NCBI GenBank assembly: GCA_019415925.1
Contig: DXYG01000079.1
Span: 1 to 12,226, forward strand
DNA length: 12,226 bases
Reading direction: 5' to 3'
From: Clostridiales bacterium
GTDB lineage: Bacteria; Bacillota; Clostridia; Oscillospirales; Acutalibacteraceae
Part shown: in pieces, positions 1 to 5,548 of the stretch
How the letters are laid out: each line of letters starts with the position of its first letter
Position numbering within the stretch: the first letter of the stretch is position 1
The notes under the pieces: model-generated
Told to the model about the DNA's origin: nothing
Seen by the model: only the letters and a program-made list of their open reading frames with translations
Database searches by the model: none
Program-made: the position numbers and the translations under genes

Positions 1-25
1 GCCGCTACAATCATTAATTTTGCCC

Positions 26-40
26 GTCGAGGCACTCGAC
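26..40. repeat. Short palindromic intergenic repeat, copy 1
   Basis: A perfect 6-bp inverted repeat (GTCGAG, 3-nt centre, CTCGAC) lies 10 bases past the stop codon of the dockerin gene. Read on the minus strand it is followed by GGGCAAAATT and no U-run, so it is not a canonical intrinsic terminator. A near-identical element, also followed by a C-AAA-TT stretch on the minus strand, sits just after pgsA at 4384-4398. I read the two as copies of a dispersed intergenic repeat. The rest of bases 1-50 shows no other feature. Confidence 0.6.
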
Positions 41-50
41 AAATTATCGT

Positions 51-1904
51 TTATACTGCTATAATTTTCTGGAGTGTCGTTGCGTCAATAACATTAACGA
101 ATCCGTCATTGTTGCAGTCTGCCTTTTTAAGCTGTTCGTCGGTAAGCTCTGCAAGGTCTGCTGAATATTTCTGAATAAGCGTACAGTCCTGAACATTCAC
201 TACTCCGTCACCGTTCACGTCATACATAAGTTCCTTAACATCTGACATATCGTAGAGAGAGGTTTTGCCGTTTTTAACTCTGTTGTAGGACACAAGCGCA
301 TAGTAAGCCTGCTCGGTTGCCATCTGATTATATCCGCTGTCCTTTACGTGTGCAAAGCCGTTTTCTACCGAAAAATCCATAATTGCGTCAACAATTGAAT
401 TGCCGTTCTTGATAAAGCGTTCGTCTGTATCTGCATCAATTCCAAGACTTGCAAGTGCAGTGAGCACCTGAGCACAGCTTTCAACATTCACCGTACCCCA
501 CGATGCAACGCCGCCGTTGTCCTGCTGAGAAGCTGACAGAACGTCAAGAGCCTTGTCAACAGCATTTTTCACTTCGGCATTTTTGCTGTAATACGGAGCG
601 ATAGCCTGAACAGCCATACCCGTCATATCGGGGTCGGCCGTACTTCCGAAGAACGTCCATCCGCCGTTTTCAAGCTGATTATCAACAATATATTTTATGA
701 GATTTTCACGTGTCGTCTGTGTTACTCCGTCACCGGATGTCGGAATTTCATAACTATATGTATCAAATGCAAGCAGTGCAAAAACAGCGCCGTTGAGTCC
801 CTGATAGGTTACAAAATCATAGTCTGCAAGCGGCTCGAGAAGATTGTAGCCTGCAACGTCAGTTGCATCCTTGCCGATTGCGGAAAGTGCAATAATTACC
901 CTTGAATTTTCTGTTGACTTTCTTTTATCAAGCTTTGCACTGCCTTTTTCTTCAACGTAGCTTTCAAGGCTTGAATAGTAGCCGTCTGCAAATTCATCAG
1001 TTATTTTTCCTGACCTTGCAATGCCAAGCACACGCCATTCATTGCCTGCTGTGGGAATGCCGAGCGAAAGCAAGTAATCGCCTGTACTGTCAAGCTTTTC
1101 TGCAACCTTGTCGTTGACCTTTACATTGATTGTGTAAAGATTTGCGCTTTCGCTTGAATTCATTGAACGCCACGCAGGGTCGCCGACTGCAACGTAAATT
1201 GTGTCGCCGTCCTTTACGTCAATTGATTCGGAGCGCTTGTAATCTGAGCCGTCAACAGTGGGTGTGTACTCATTTTTGTATGTTCTCACCTGATAGTTTT
1301 TATTGACTGCTGTCGGGGTTACAACAACTGCTGTTTCACTGTCGAGCGTGAGTGTGTACTCATTTACAGAAGAAGAAAACTCGGGTGAAAGCACTCCGTT
1401 GTCAACTATAAGAGATTTCAGTGAAGTATCGTTGCTGTCCCAAAGGCTTCCTACGTCTGCACCCCACGCATTTGAGTATACAAAGCACAATTCGTCACCG
1501 CTTTCAAGAGTGTCGTTTGCAACGCTGAAAGCACCATAACCCTCGTCGGCAAACCAATCGTTGATTGTGCCCATCCAGCCGCTCATATAGCCTGCATCGC
1601 CTGCTTTGAGTCCGTTGATTTCGGTAACGTAGTTATCCTCAGCTCCTGTCTGTGTGTAGTCCTTGCTGTCAAGAGCAGAAACGAGCACGCTCATCATCGT
1701 TGAAGAGTCGTCAATGCTCACCCACTCATCAAGCAGAGTTCCGTCCCAGACTGCACCGTCTGCGGTTGAATACACTTCATTCTTGACTGTTACTCTCACC
1801 TTGTCGGTATCGGCTGCATTTGCAGTAAACGACACTGTAAAGAGCGTAGATACCATAATTGCTGCAAGTAAAATTGAGGTTAGCTTTTTGATTCTTTCTT
1901 TCAT
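51..1904 (-). CDS. Secreted dockerin protein with transcobalamin-like (DUF4430) and alpha/alpha-repeat domains
   Basis: Predicted extracellular protein of 617 residues. Seen in order: a Lys/Arg-rich N-terminus with a hydrophobic signal peptide, probable cleavage after ANA at residue 30; a DUF4430 domain at about 34-148 with its typical GWM...IND core (109-116) and late L-x-x-GD-E-L strand; a cadherin-like beta-sandwich at about 162-263 (LSPEFSSSVNEYTL start, YTINVKV end); an alpha/alpha-repeat region at about 268-545 with three GG- or G-centred repeats (413-438, 463-490, 515-541) like prenyltransferase/squalene-cyclase repeats; and a type I dockerin at 561-617. Both dockerin calcium loops are intact (D562, N564, D566, N570, D573; D596, N598, D600, N604, D607), so it should dock to a cohesin-bearing scaffold. 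An in-frame GTG at 1913 lies inside the Shine-Dalgarno stretch AGGAAAGGTGAT. The ATG at 1904, six bases after AGGTG, is the better start. In eukaryotic intrinsic factor and transcobalamin the same two folds bind cobalamin; with the riboswitch-like leader upstream, I infer corrinoid binding. The domain calls are firm, the ligand is not. Confidence 0.88.
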   Translation of the reverse strand: MKERIKKLTSILLAAIMVSTLFTVSFTANAADTDKVRVTVKNEVYSTADGAVWDGTLLDEWVSIDDSSTMMSVLVSALDSKDYTQTGAEDNYVTEINGLKAGDAGYMSGWMGTINDWFADEGYGAFSVANDTLESGDELCFVYSNAWGADVGSLWDSNDTSLKSLIVDNGVLSPEFSSSVNEYTLTLDSETAVVVTPTAVNKNYQVRTYKNEYTPTVDGSDYKRSESIDVKDGDTIYVAVGDPAWRSMNSSESANLYTINVKVNDKVAEKLDSTGDYLLSLGIPTAGNEWRVLGIARSGKITDEFADGYYSSLESYVEEKGSAKLDKRKSTENSRVIIALSAIGKDATDVAGYNLLEPLADYDFVTYQGLNGAVFALLAFDTYSYEIPTSGDGVTQTTRENLIKYIVDNQLENGGWTFFGSTADPDMTGMAVQAIAPYYSKNAEVKNAVDKALDVLSASQQDNGGVASWGTVNVESCAQVLTALASLGIDADTDERFIKNGNSIVDAIMDFSVENGFAHVKDSGYNQMATEQAYYALVSYNRVKNGKTSLYDMSDVKELMYDVNGDGVVNVQDCTLIQKYSADLAELTDEQLKKADCNNDGFVNVIDATTLQKIIAV

Positions 1905-1939
1905 AATAATCACCTTTCCTTATATATATCAGATGGCAC

Positions 1940-1969
1940 AAAAAAGTGCCTTCCTCAAAAGGAAAGCAC
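1940..1969 (-). terminator. Intrinsic terminator in the leader of the dockerin gene
   Basis: On the minus strand a 9-bp stem (GTGCTTTCC / GGAAGGCAC, one U-G pair, 6-nt loop) is followed at once by six U residues (1945-1940). It lies about 20 bases before the ribosome binding site of the downstream gene and well after the cysS stop, so it must regulate that gene or be bypassed for it to be expressed. This is the layout of a transcriptional riboswitch. The segment 1935-1939 can also pair with 1946-1950, which would open the terminator base. Confidence 0.85.
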
Positions 1970-1978
1970 ACCAAAATG

Positions 1979-2010
1979 ATTTGGCAAAGTGCAAAACACA
2001 AATACCAAAT
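1979..2010 (-). other. Leader hairpin between aptamer and terminator
   Basis: On the minus strand ATTTGGTA (2010-2003) pairs with TGCCAAAT (1986-1979), 8 bp with one wobble. An inner GTG/CAC pairing (1999-1997 with 1991-1989) closes a 5-nt loop. It is followed by CATTTT rather than a clean U-run, so it is at best a weak terminator. It may be a spacer or part of the expression platform of the riboswitch-like leader. Confidence 0.5.
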
Positions 2011-2020
2011 TAAAGTCGGC

Positions 2021-2026
2021 TGCTTT
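2021..2026 (-). promoter_or_regulatory. Candidate antiterminator strand
   Basis: The minus-strand segment AAAGCA (2026-2021) is exactly complementary to TGCTTT in the 5' arm of the terminator (1968-1963). A few further pairs (GGAG with CUUU, after one mismatch) can extend the helix. Pairing would break the terminator stem. The same segment lies in the loop of a short hairpin closed by TCGG/CCGA (2040-2037 with 2019-2016), so it could be exposed or hidden according to aptamer state. This is inferred from complementarity only. Confidence 0.35.
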
Positions 2027-2054
2027 TCTCCTTTGTCCGAGATTGCAAAACCAA

Positions 2055-2184
2055 GGGCATGGGATGCGATCTGACTTATGACAGAAACTGATTAATAACA
2101 TCGCCTGTCAAATACAGTAATGACTGTTGTTTCGGATTCTCACCGAATTCTCAATTATCCGATTAAATTTCGGAACCATACCCC
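2055..2184 (-). promoter_or_regulatory. Cobalamin riboswitch-like aptamer (compact, divergent)
   Basis: Read on the minus strand, the order of elements matches the cobalamin riboswitch core. P1 forms from GGGTATG (2183-2177) and CATGCCC (2061-2055). A short stem TCCG/CGGA (2174-2171, 2161-2158) comes next. Then comes TAATTGAGAAT, which resembles the TTAAnAGGGAAT box, and the diagnostic GGTGAGAATCC (2144-2134) inside a TTCGG/CCGAA stem. ACAGTCATTACTGT (2127-2114) corresponds to the ACAG...ACTGT element. A single arm TGACAG/CTGTCA (2110-2105, 2084-2079) follows, and finally AAGTCAG (2077-2071), the start of the B12 box. Oddities: the usual CCCGC between ACAG and ACTGT is replaced by a shorter TCATT, the peripheral arm is much reduced, and the B12-box tail is poor. 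It could be a class II-like compact form, a divergent variant or a decayed copy. Its place before a transcobalamin-like gene supports the call. Confidence 0.65.
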
Positions 2185-2216
2185 GCCAGGGGCAACCACG
2201 CAAAGTCGCCCCTACA
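2181..2216. repeat. GC-rich hairpin repeat abutting the aptamer
   Basis: On the minus strand GTAGGGGCGAC starts an 8-bp hairpin, GGGGCGAC (2212-2205) with GTTGCCCC (2196-2189), one G-U pair and an 8-nt loop, followed by TGGCGGGG. There is no U-tract, so it is not an intrinsic terminator for cysS. The sequence style, GTAGGG then a GC-rich palindrome, resembles dispersed intergenic repeats of Clostridia and the element at 12174-12196 here. Its last GGGG overlaps the 5' strand of the aptamer P1 helix and can also pair with its own CCCC, so it could compete with P1. Confidence 0.5.
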
Positions 2217-2227
2217 GTTATATTAAA

Positions 2228-3631
2228 TTATTCAAAATGCCATTTTATGCCGTCTTTTGTATCTTCAACGACAACCTTCATTTCTTTGAGCTTATCTCTG
2301 ATTGCATCGGCTGTTGCCCAGTCCTTTTCTGCACGAGCCTTTGTTCTCTGTGCAATCAAAGCCTCAATCTCTGCATTTGCTTCACTGTCGCTTTCAGCAG
2401 TTTCCTCATTTTCTGCGCCGATAAGTCCGAGCGAAAGCACCTTGTCAAACTCCGCAATTACATAAAGCTTTGTAGCGTCGTTTGTGTCAGCCTTTAAAGC
2501 GTCGTAAACGCAGGTAAGACCTAAGGATGTGTTCAAATCATTGTCGAGAGCCTCTTTGAAAGAAGCGATAAGTTCCTCTGCCTTTGCATTGTCAACCTCG
2601 CCGTTTCTGTCGAGTGACGAAATTCTCTTGACAAGCTTGTCGTAAGCCTTTGCAGTATTGTCCAGGCTGTCATACGAGAATGTAAGCGGCTTGCGGTAGT
2701 GGCTTTGCAGGCAGAACATTCTGTATACAAGCGGATTGTAGCCCTTGCTTTCGAGCAGTGAAACGGTGAGGAAATCACCCTTTGACTTACTCATCTTGCC
2801 CCTTGCGTCATTGAGGTGGAGAACGTGGAACCAGTATTTGCACCACTTATGACCGAGGAACGCTTCACTCTGTGCAATTTCATTTGTGTGGTGCGGGAAT
2901 GCGTTGTCAATTCCGCCGCAGTGAATGTCGAGGTACTCGCCGTTATGCTTATAGCTTATGCACGAGCACTCAATATGCCAACCGGGATAGCCGAGTCCCC
3001 AAGGACTTTCCCATTTAAGCTCCTGCGACTCAAACTTTGACTTTGTAAACCAGAGCACGAAGTCAGCCTTGTTGCGCTTGTTTTCGTCCTCCTCAACGCT
3101 GTCACGAACGCCGACTGCAAGGTCTTCCTCGTTCATATTTCCGAAGACGTAGTAGGAGTCAAGCTTTGAAGTATCAAAATAAACGTTTCCGCCTGCGATA
3201 TAGGCGTAACCCTTCTCAAGCAGAACAGAAATCATATTGATAAAGCTGTCAATGCAGTTTGTTGCAGGCTCTACAACGTCGGGACGTTTGATGTTGAGCT
3301 TCTCGCAGTCAGCAAAAAATGCGTCAGTGTAGAACTTTGCAATTTCAAGCACCGTCTTGTGCTCACGCTTTGCGCCTGCAAGCATTTTGTCCTCACCCGT
3401 ATCTGCGTCGCTCGAAAGGTGACCTACGTCTGTGATATTCATAACACGGTTAACGTCATAACCCGAAAAGCGCAGGTACTTTTCAAGTACATCCTCCATA
3501 ATATAGGTGCGGAGGTTGCCGATGTGCGCATAGTGGTAAACGGTAGGTCCGCAGGTGTACATATTGACCTTACCGGGGGTATGAGGAACAAATTCCTGTT
3601 TTGTCTGTCCGAGAGAGTTATATAAAATCAT
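2228..3631 (-). CDS. cysS: Cysteinyl-tRNA synthetase
   Basis: Class I aminoacyl-tRNA synthetase that charges tRNA-Cys in the cytoplasm. The 467 residues match the usual bacterial length. Catalytic signatures are HIGN at 36-39 and KMSKS at 279-283. The zinc site that selects cysteine is complete by alignment with the E. coli enzyme: C27, C222, H247 and E251. The N-terminal MYTCGPTVYHYAHIG and GYPGWHIECS blocks are typical. The start is ATG at 3631; its Shine-Dalgarno AAGGAG is supplied by the last two codons (Lys-Glu) of cysE, which ends only five bases upstream, so the two are co-transcribed and probably translationally coupled. Pairing CysE with CysS is common in Firmicutes and links cysteine synthesis to its use in translation. 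I see no terminator with a U-tract after the stop, so some transcripts may run into the riboswitch-like leader. Confidence 0.97.
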   Translation of the reverse strand: MILYNSLGQTKQEFVPHTPGKVNMYTCGPTVYHYAHIGNLRTYIMEDVLEKYLRFSGYDVNRVMNITDVGHLSSDADTGEDKMLAGAKREHKTVLEIAKFYTDAFFADCEKLNIKRPDVVEPATNCIDSFINMISVLLEKGYAYIAGGNVYFDTSKLDSYYVFGNMNEEDLAVGVRDSVEEDENKRNKADFVLWFTKSKFESQELKWESPWGLGYPGWHIECSCISYKHNGEYLDIHCGGIDNAFPHHTNEIAQSEAFLGHKWCKYWFHVLHLNDARGKMSKSKGDFLTVSLLESKGYNPLVYRMFCLQSHYRKPLTFSYDSLDNTAKAYDKLVKRISSLDRNGEVDNAKAEELIASFKEALDNDLNTSLGLTCVYDALKADTNDATKLYVIAEFDKVLSLGLIGAENEETAESDSEANAEIEALIAQRTKARAEKDWATADAIRDKLKEMKVVVEDTKDGIKWHFE

Positions 3632-3636
3632 ATTGA

Positions 3637-4284
3637 TTACTCCTTGCTGTTGACTTTTTTTAATTCTTCTATCTGCTCATTGAGCTGATTGATTTTGTGT
3701 TCAAGGTTGCAGAGTGCAAGTGCAACGGGGTCGGAAACGTGAATCTGGTCGAGCGTTTCGCTCCTGATTCCGTTTACCTTTACAACCCTTGCAGGAACGC
3801 CCACAGCGGTTGCATTTGCAGGGACTTCGCTCAGCACAACTGCGCCTGCGGCAATTCGTGCGTTATCTCCCACCGTAAACGGACCAAGCACCTTTGCGCC
3901 CGAGCCGACAAGCACGTTATTGCCGAGAGTCGGATGACGTTTGCCCGTATCCTTACCCGTACCTCCGAGGGTTACGTTCTGATAGATAGTGCAGTTGTCG
4001 CCGATAACCGTGGTTTCGCCGATTACAACGCCCATTCCGTGGTCGATAAAAAGGCCTTTGCCGATTGTTGCACCGGGGTGAATTTCTATTCCAGTCTTGT
4101 GACGGCTTCGCTGTGAAATCCAGCGAGCAATAAATTTTAAATTGTGTTTATAAAACCAGTTGGCTTTTCTGTGCGACCTAACTGCCTTGAATCCCGAATA
4201 GAGGAAGAAAACCTCTGCCCTGTTTCTTGCGGCAGGGTCACGCTCGAGTACGGCGTTAAGGTCGGATTTGAGTGTTCTGAACAA
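3637..4284 (-). CDS. cysE: Serine O-acetyltransferase
   Basis: Acetylates L-serine with acetyl-CoA to O-acetylserine, the first step of cysteine synthesis. The 215-residue protein is of the short Firmicutes type: an alpha-helical N-terminus with ERDPAARNRAEV (14-25), then a left-handed beta-helix of hexapeptide repeats (about 66-170). The catalytic region IEIHPGA (66-72), DHGMG (81-85, with H82 matching the E. coli catalytic His158), GGTGKDTGKRHP and GVPARVV are intact. The last 25 residues are Glu/Lys/Asn-rich and look like a short coiled coil. The start is a TTG codon at 4284, chosen because GGAAG stands seven bases upstream and the protein begins like its relatives. A longer ATG reading upstream is in another frame and gives no similarity. 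It lies between pgsA and cysS and overlaps the cysS ribosome binding site. Its leader carries competing hairpins that touch the ribosome binding site. Confidence 0.95.
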   Translation of the reverse strand: MFRTLKSDLNAVLERDPAARNRAEVFFLYSGFKAVRSHRKANWFYKHNLKFIARWISQRSRHKTGIEIHPGATIGKGLFIDHGMGVVIGETTVIGDNCTIYQNVTLGGTGKDTGKRHPTLGNNVLVGSGAKVLGPFTVGDNARIAAGAVVLSEVPANATAVGVPARVVKVNGIRSETLDQIHVSDPVALALCNLEHKINQLNEQIEELKKVNSKE

Positions 4285-4294
4285 ATTATCACTT

Positions 4295-4339
4295 CCGAAC
4301 GGTTTTTTACTTTATAGGAAATTGCTCCGAAACGTTCGG
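4295..4339 (-). promoter_or_regulatory. Competing hairpins in the cysE leader
   Basis: On the minus strand CCGAACG (4339-4333) can pair with the distant CGTTCGG (4301-4295), a perfect 7 bp. Alternatively, CCGAA (4339-4335) pairs with the nearby TTCGG (4331-4327). The distal pairing takes up the first two bases of the GGAAG ribosome binding site (4296-4292). The two folds are mutually exclusive, which could affect cysE translation, but no known ligand-binding motif is visible and the leader is short. It may have no regulatory role. Confidence 0.3.
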
Positions 4340-4383
4340 GCAAAGAAAGTTTGTTAATATCAAGCTGTATGCTCAATTTGAGT

Positions 4384-4398
4384 GTCGAGGCTCTCGAC
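4384..4398. repeat. Short palindromic intergenic repeat, copy 2
   Basis: Perfect 6-bp inverted repeat GTCGAG / CTCGAC with a GCT centre, starting three bases past the pgsA stop. It matches the element at 26-40 in stem and in the flanking C-AAA-TT on the minus strand. On the plus strand it is followed by TTTTT, so it would terminate plus-strand transcription, but there is no plus-strand gene here. On the minus strand there is no U-run, and read-through from pgsA into cysE is expected. Confidence 0.6.
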
Positions 4399-4401
4399 TT
4401 T

Positions 4402-4992
4402 TTACATTTCAGATATAAAGCGTTTGTTTTCTATAATATAAATAATGCCCGAAATTGCGGCAAAAATTGTTGAAATCCAGATTAAAGCCTCTCCGACTGC
4501 AAAGAAAACAACGCCAAGTGTATCGGAAAGTCCCGAAGGGAACACAAGTCCGATTGACGGCAAATCAAGCACAAACTGCATCACAAGAATTGCGATTATC
4601 GCAATCATCTGCGATACGGTTTTAATTTTGCCGAAGATATTTGCGGCTACAACCTTGCCTTTTGCGGCGGCTGTCAGCCTTATTGACGTTACGGCAAATT
4701 CTCTGAAAAGAACAATTATTACGGCAACGCAGTCGCTGTAACCGTTCTGCACAAAGCAAAGCATAGCTGCAAGCACAAGAATTTTGTCGGCAAGCGGGTC
4801 TGCAAACTTTCCGAAATCTGTTACAAGGTTATTTTTTCTTGCAATTTTGCCGTCGAGCATATCGGTCAGCGAGGCAATTACAAATATTATCAGTGCGGCA
4901 AGGTGATGAAGCGGAAAATCAATCAGCATTGCCGCAACAAAAAACGGAACGAGAATTATTCGTCCTACTGTCAGTTTATTGGGTAAATTCAT
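4402..4992 (-). CDS. pgsA: CDP-diacylglycerol-glycerol-3-phosphate 3-phosphatidyltransferase
   Basis: Integral membrane enzyme that makes phosphatidylglycerol phosphate from CDP-diacylglycerol and glycerol-3-phosphate, the committed step to phosphatidylglycerol. The 196-residue length is usual. The CDP-alcohol phosphatidyltransferase signature D-x2-DG-x2-AR-x8-G-x3-D-x3-D is complete (D44, D47, G48, A51, R52, G61, D65, D69). The opening MNLPNKLTVGRI is typical of PgsA, and several hydrophobic segments follow (about 12-42, 72-105, 125-145, 160-188). Start ATG at 4992 with GAGG seven bases upstream. A candidate promoter sits just upstream at 5008-5038, so pgsA-cysE-cysS may be its own unit. Neighbouring rimO and recA are common genomic partners of pgsA in Firmicutes. 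Confidence 0.96.
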   Translation of the reverse strand: MNLPNKLTVGRIILVPFFVAAMLIDFPLHHLAALIIFVIASLTDMLDGKIARKNNLVTDFGKFADPLADKILVLAAMLCFVQNGYSDCVAVIIVLFREFAVTSIRLTAAAKGKVVAANIFGKIKTVSQMIAIIAILVMQFVLDLPSIGLVFPSGLSDTLGVVFFAVGEALIWISTIFAAISGIIYIIENKRFISEM

Positions 4993-5007
4993 TTTGTTAC
5001 CTCAATT

Positions 5008-5038
5008 ATTATATATTAATTTGATTTATGTATTGCAA
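5008..5038 (-). promoter_or_regulatory. pgsA: Candidate sigma-A promoter of pgsA-cysE-cysS
   Basis: In the 55-bp gap between the DUF3795 gene and pgsA the minus strand reads TTGCAA (5038-5033), a 17-bp spacer, then TATATAAT (5015-5008). TATATA gives 17-bp spacing and TATAAT 19. The -35 hexamer is identical to that of the recA promoter in this window. The region is very AT-rich, so chance matches are likely. Confidence 0.4.
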
Positions 5039-5047
5039 AGCTTGAAT

Positions 5048-5500
5048 TTATCTTCTCTTAAAAACAACAATTTCGGGTGAGGAACAGTTTTCACCGTACT
5101 CGCTTACCAACAGAAAATTGAGCCCTGCAACCAAGCCGTAGCATTTTATCAATTCTCCGTCGTTAAACTCACATTCTACCTGATTTCCTAAATATATATC
5201 ATTGTCATCAAGCAGTTTAACAGCCTTGCCGTTCGGCATAGGGTATGCTAAATTTACGTATGCGCCGTTTATCGGACAGAGGTCATCAATTTTTGGCATA
5301 CCCGGAACATTCAATGAATTAAACTCATCAATGAGCTGTTTTTTGAATAAAGCAAAATTTTCTGTTCCGCCGTTTTTAATATATTTATAAACAAAGCATT
5401 GTTTACCGAAAGGACAGCCCTTCGATTCAGTACAGCCTTTACAATTATTATTCTTTCCGTAACCGCATTTATTGCAGTCAGCACCGCAAATTGATTTCAT
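5048..5500 (-). CDS. DUF3795 family Cys-rich small protein
   Basis: A 150-residue soluble protein of unknown function. The first 35 residues carry seven cysteines (C5, C9, C12, C20, C23, C29, C35) in CxxxC, CxxC and CxxC spacing, typical of DUF3795 proteins and suggestive of a zinc or iron-sulfur site. The rest (about 75-150) looks like a small alpha/beta domain ending in a strand-rich segment. Start ATG at 5498-5500 with AGGT about six bases upstream, a weaker ribosome binding site than its neighbours have. It begins 48 bases after rimO with no visible terminator between, so it may be the last gene of the recA-recX-rimO transcript. The gene looks more AT-rich than rimO or pgsA, and it separates two genes that are often adjacent, so it may have been acquired. 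The family call rests on the N-terminal Cys pattern. Confidence 0.75.
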   Translation of the reverse strand: MKSICGADCNKCGYGKNNNCKGCTESKGCPFGKQCFVYKYIKNGGTENFALFKKQLIDEFNSLNVPGMPKIDDLCPINGAYVNLAYPMPNGKAVKLLDDNDIYLGNQVECEFNDGELIKCYGLVAGLNFLLVSEYGENCSSPEIVVFKRR

Positions 5501-5548
5501 ATTTACCTGCTTTCTGTTATTCTATAAAATAATCGGCTAAAAAGAAGC

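Noticed and set aside
268..780. True prenyltransferase or squalene cyclase activity for the dockerin protein
   Set aside because: The repeats resemble the alpha/alpha fold only; no DCTAE/DDTA-type catalytic motif is seen, and a secreted dockerin protein is an unlikely isoprenoid enzyme.
1905..1913. GTG at 1913 as start of the dockerin protein
   Set aside because: The GTG is part of the Shine-Dalgarno stretch AGGAAAGGTGAT, which is correctly spaced for the ATG at 1904; the extra three residues precede a normal signal peptide.
2181..2216. GC-rich hairpin as the cysS terminator
   Set aside because: The stem is good, but no U-tract follows on the minus strand; GGCGGGG follows instead.
2120..2497. 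Plus-strand open frames across the leader and the 3' end of cysS
   Set aside because: They are antisense to cysS and to the structured leader, lack ribosome binding sites and resemble no protein family.
4137..4376. 79-residue open frame overlapping the start of cysE
   Set aside because: It is in another frame of the same strand, has no recognisable domain, and overlaps the well-conserved N-terminus of CysE.
4285..4401. T-box or SAM riboswitch before cysE
   Set aside because: The leader is only about 117 bases and lacks a T-box motif (TGGNACCGCG-like) and SAM-riboswitch core; only simple hairpins are present.
4384..4403. GTCGAG hairpin plus T5 as an intrinsic terminator
   Set aside because: The T-run follows only on the plus strand, where no gene exists; on the minus strand it precedes the hairpin and encodes the pgsA stop region.
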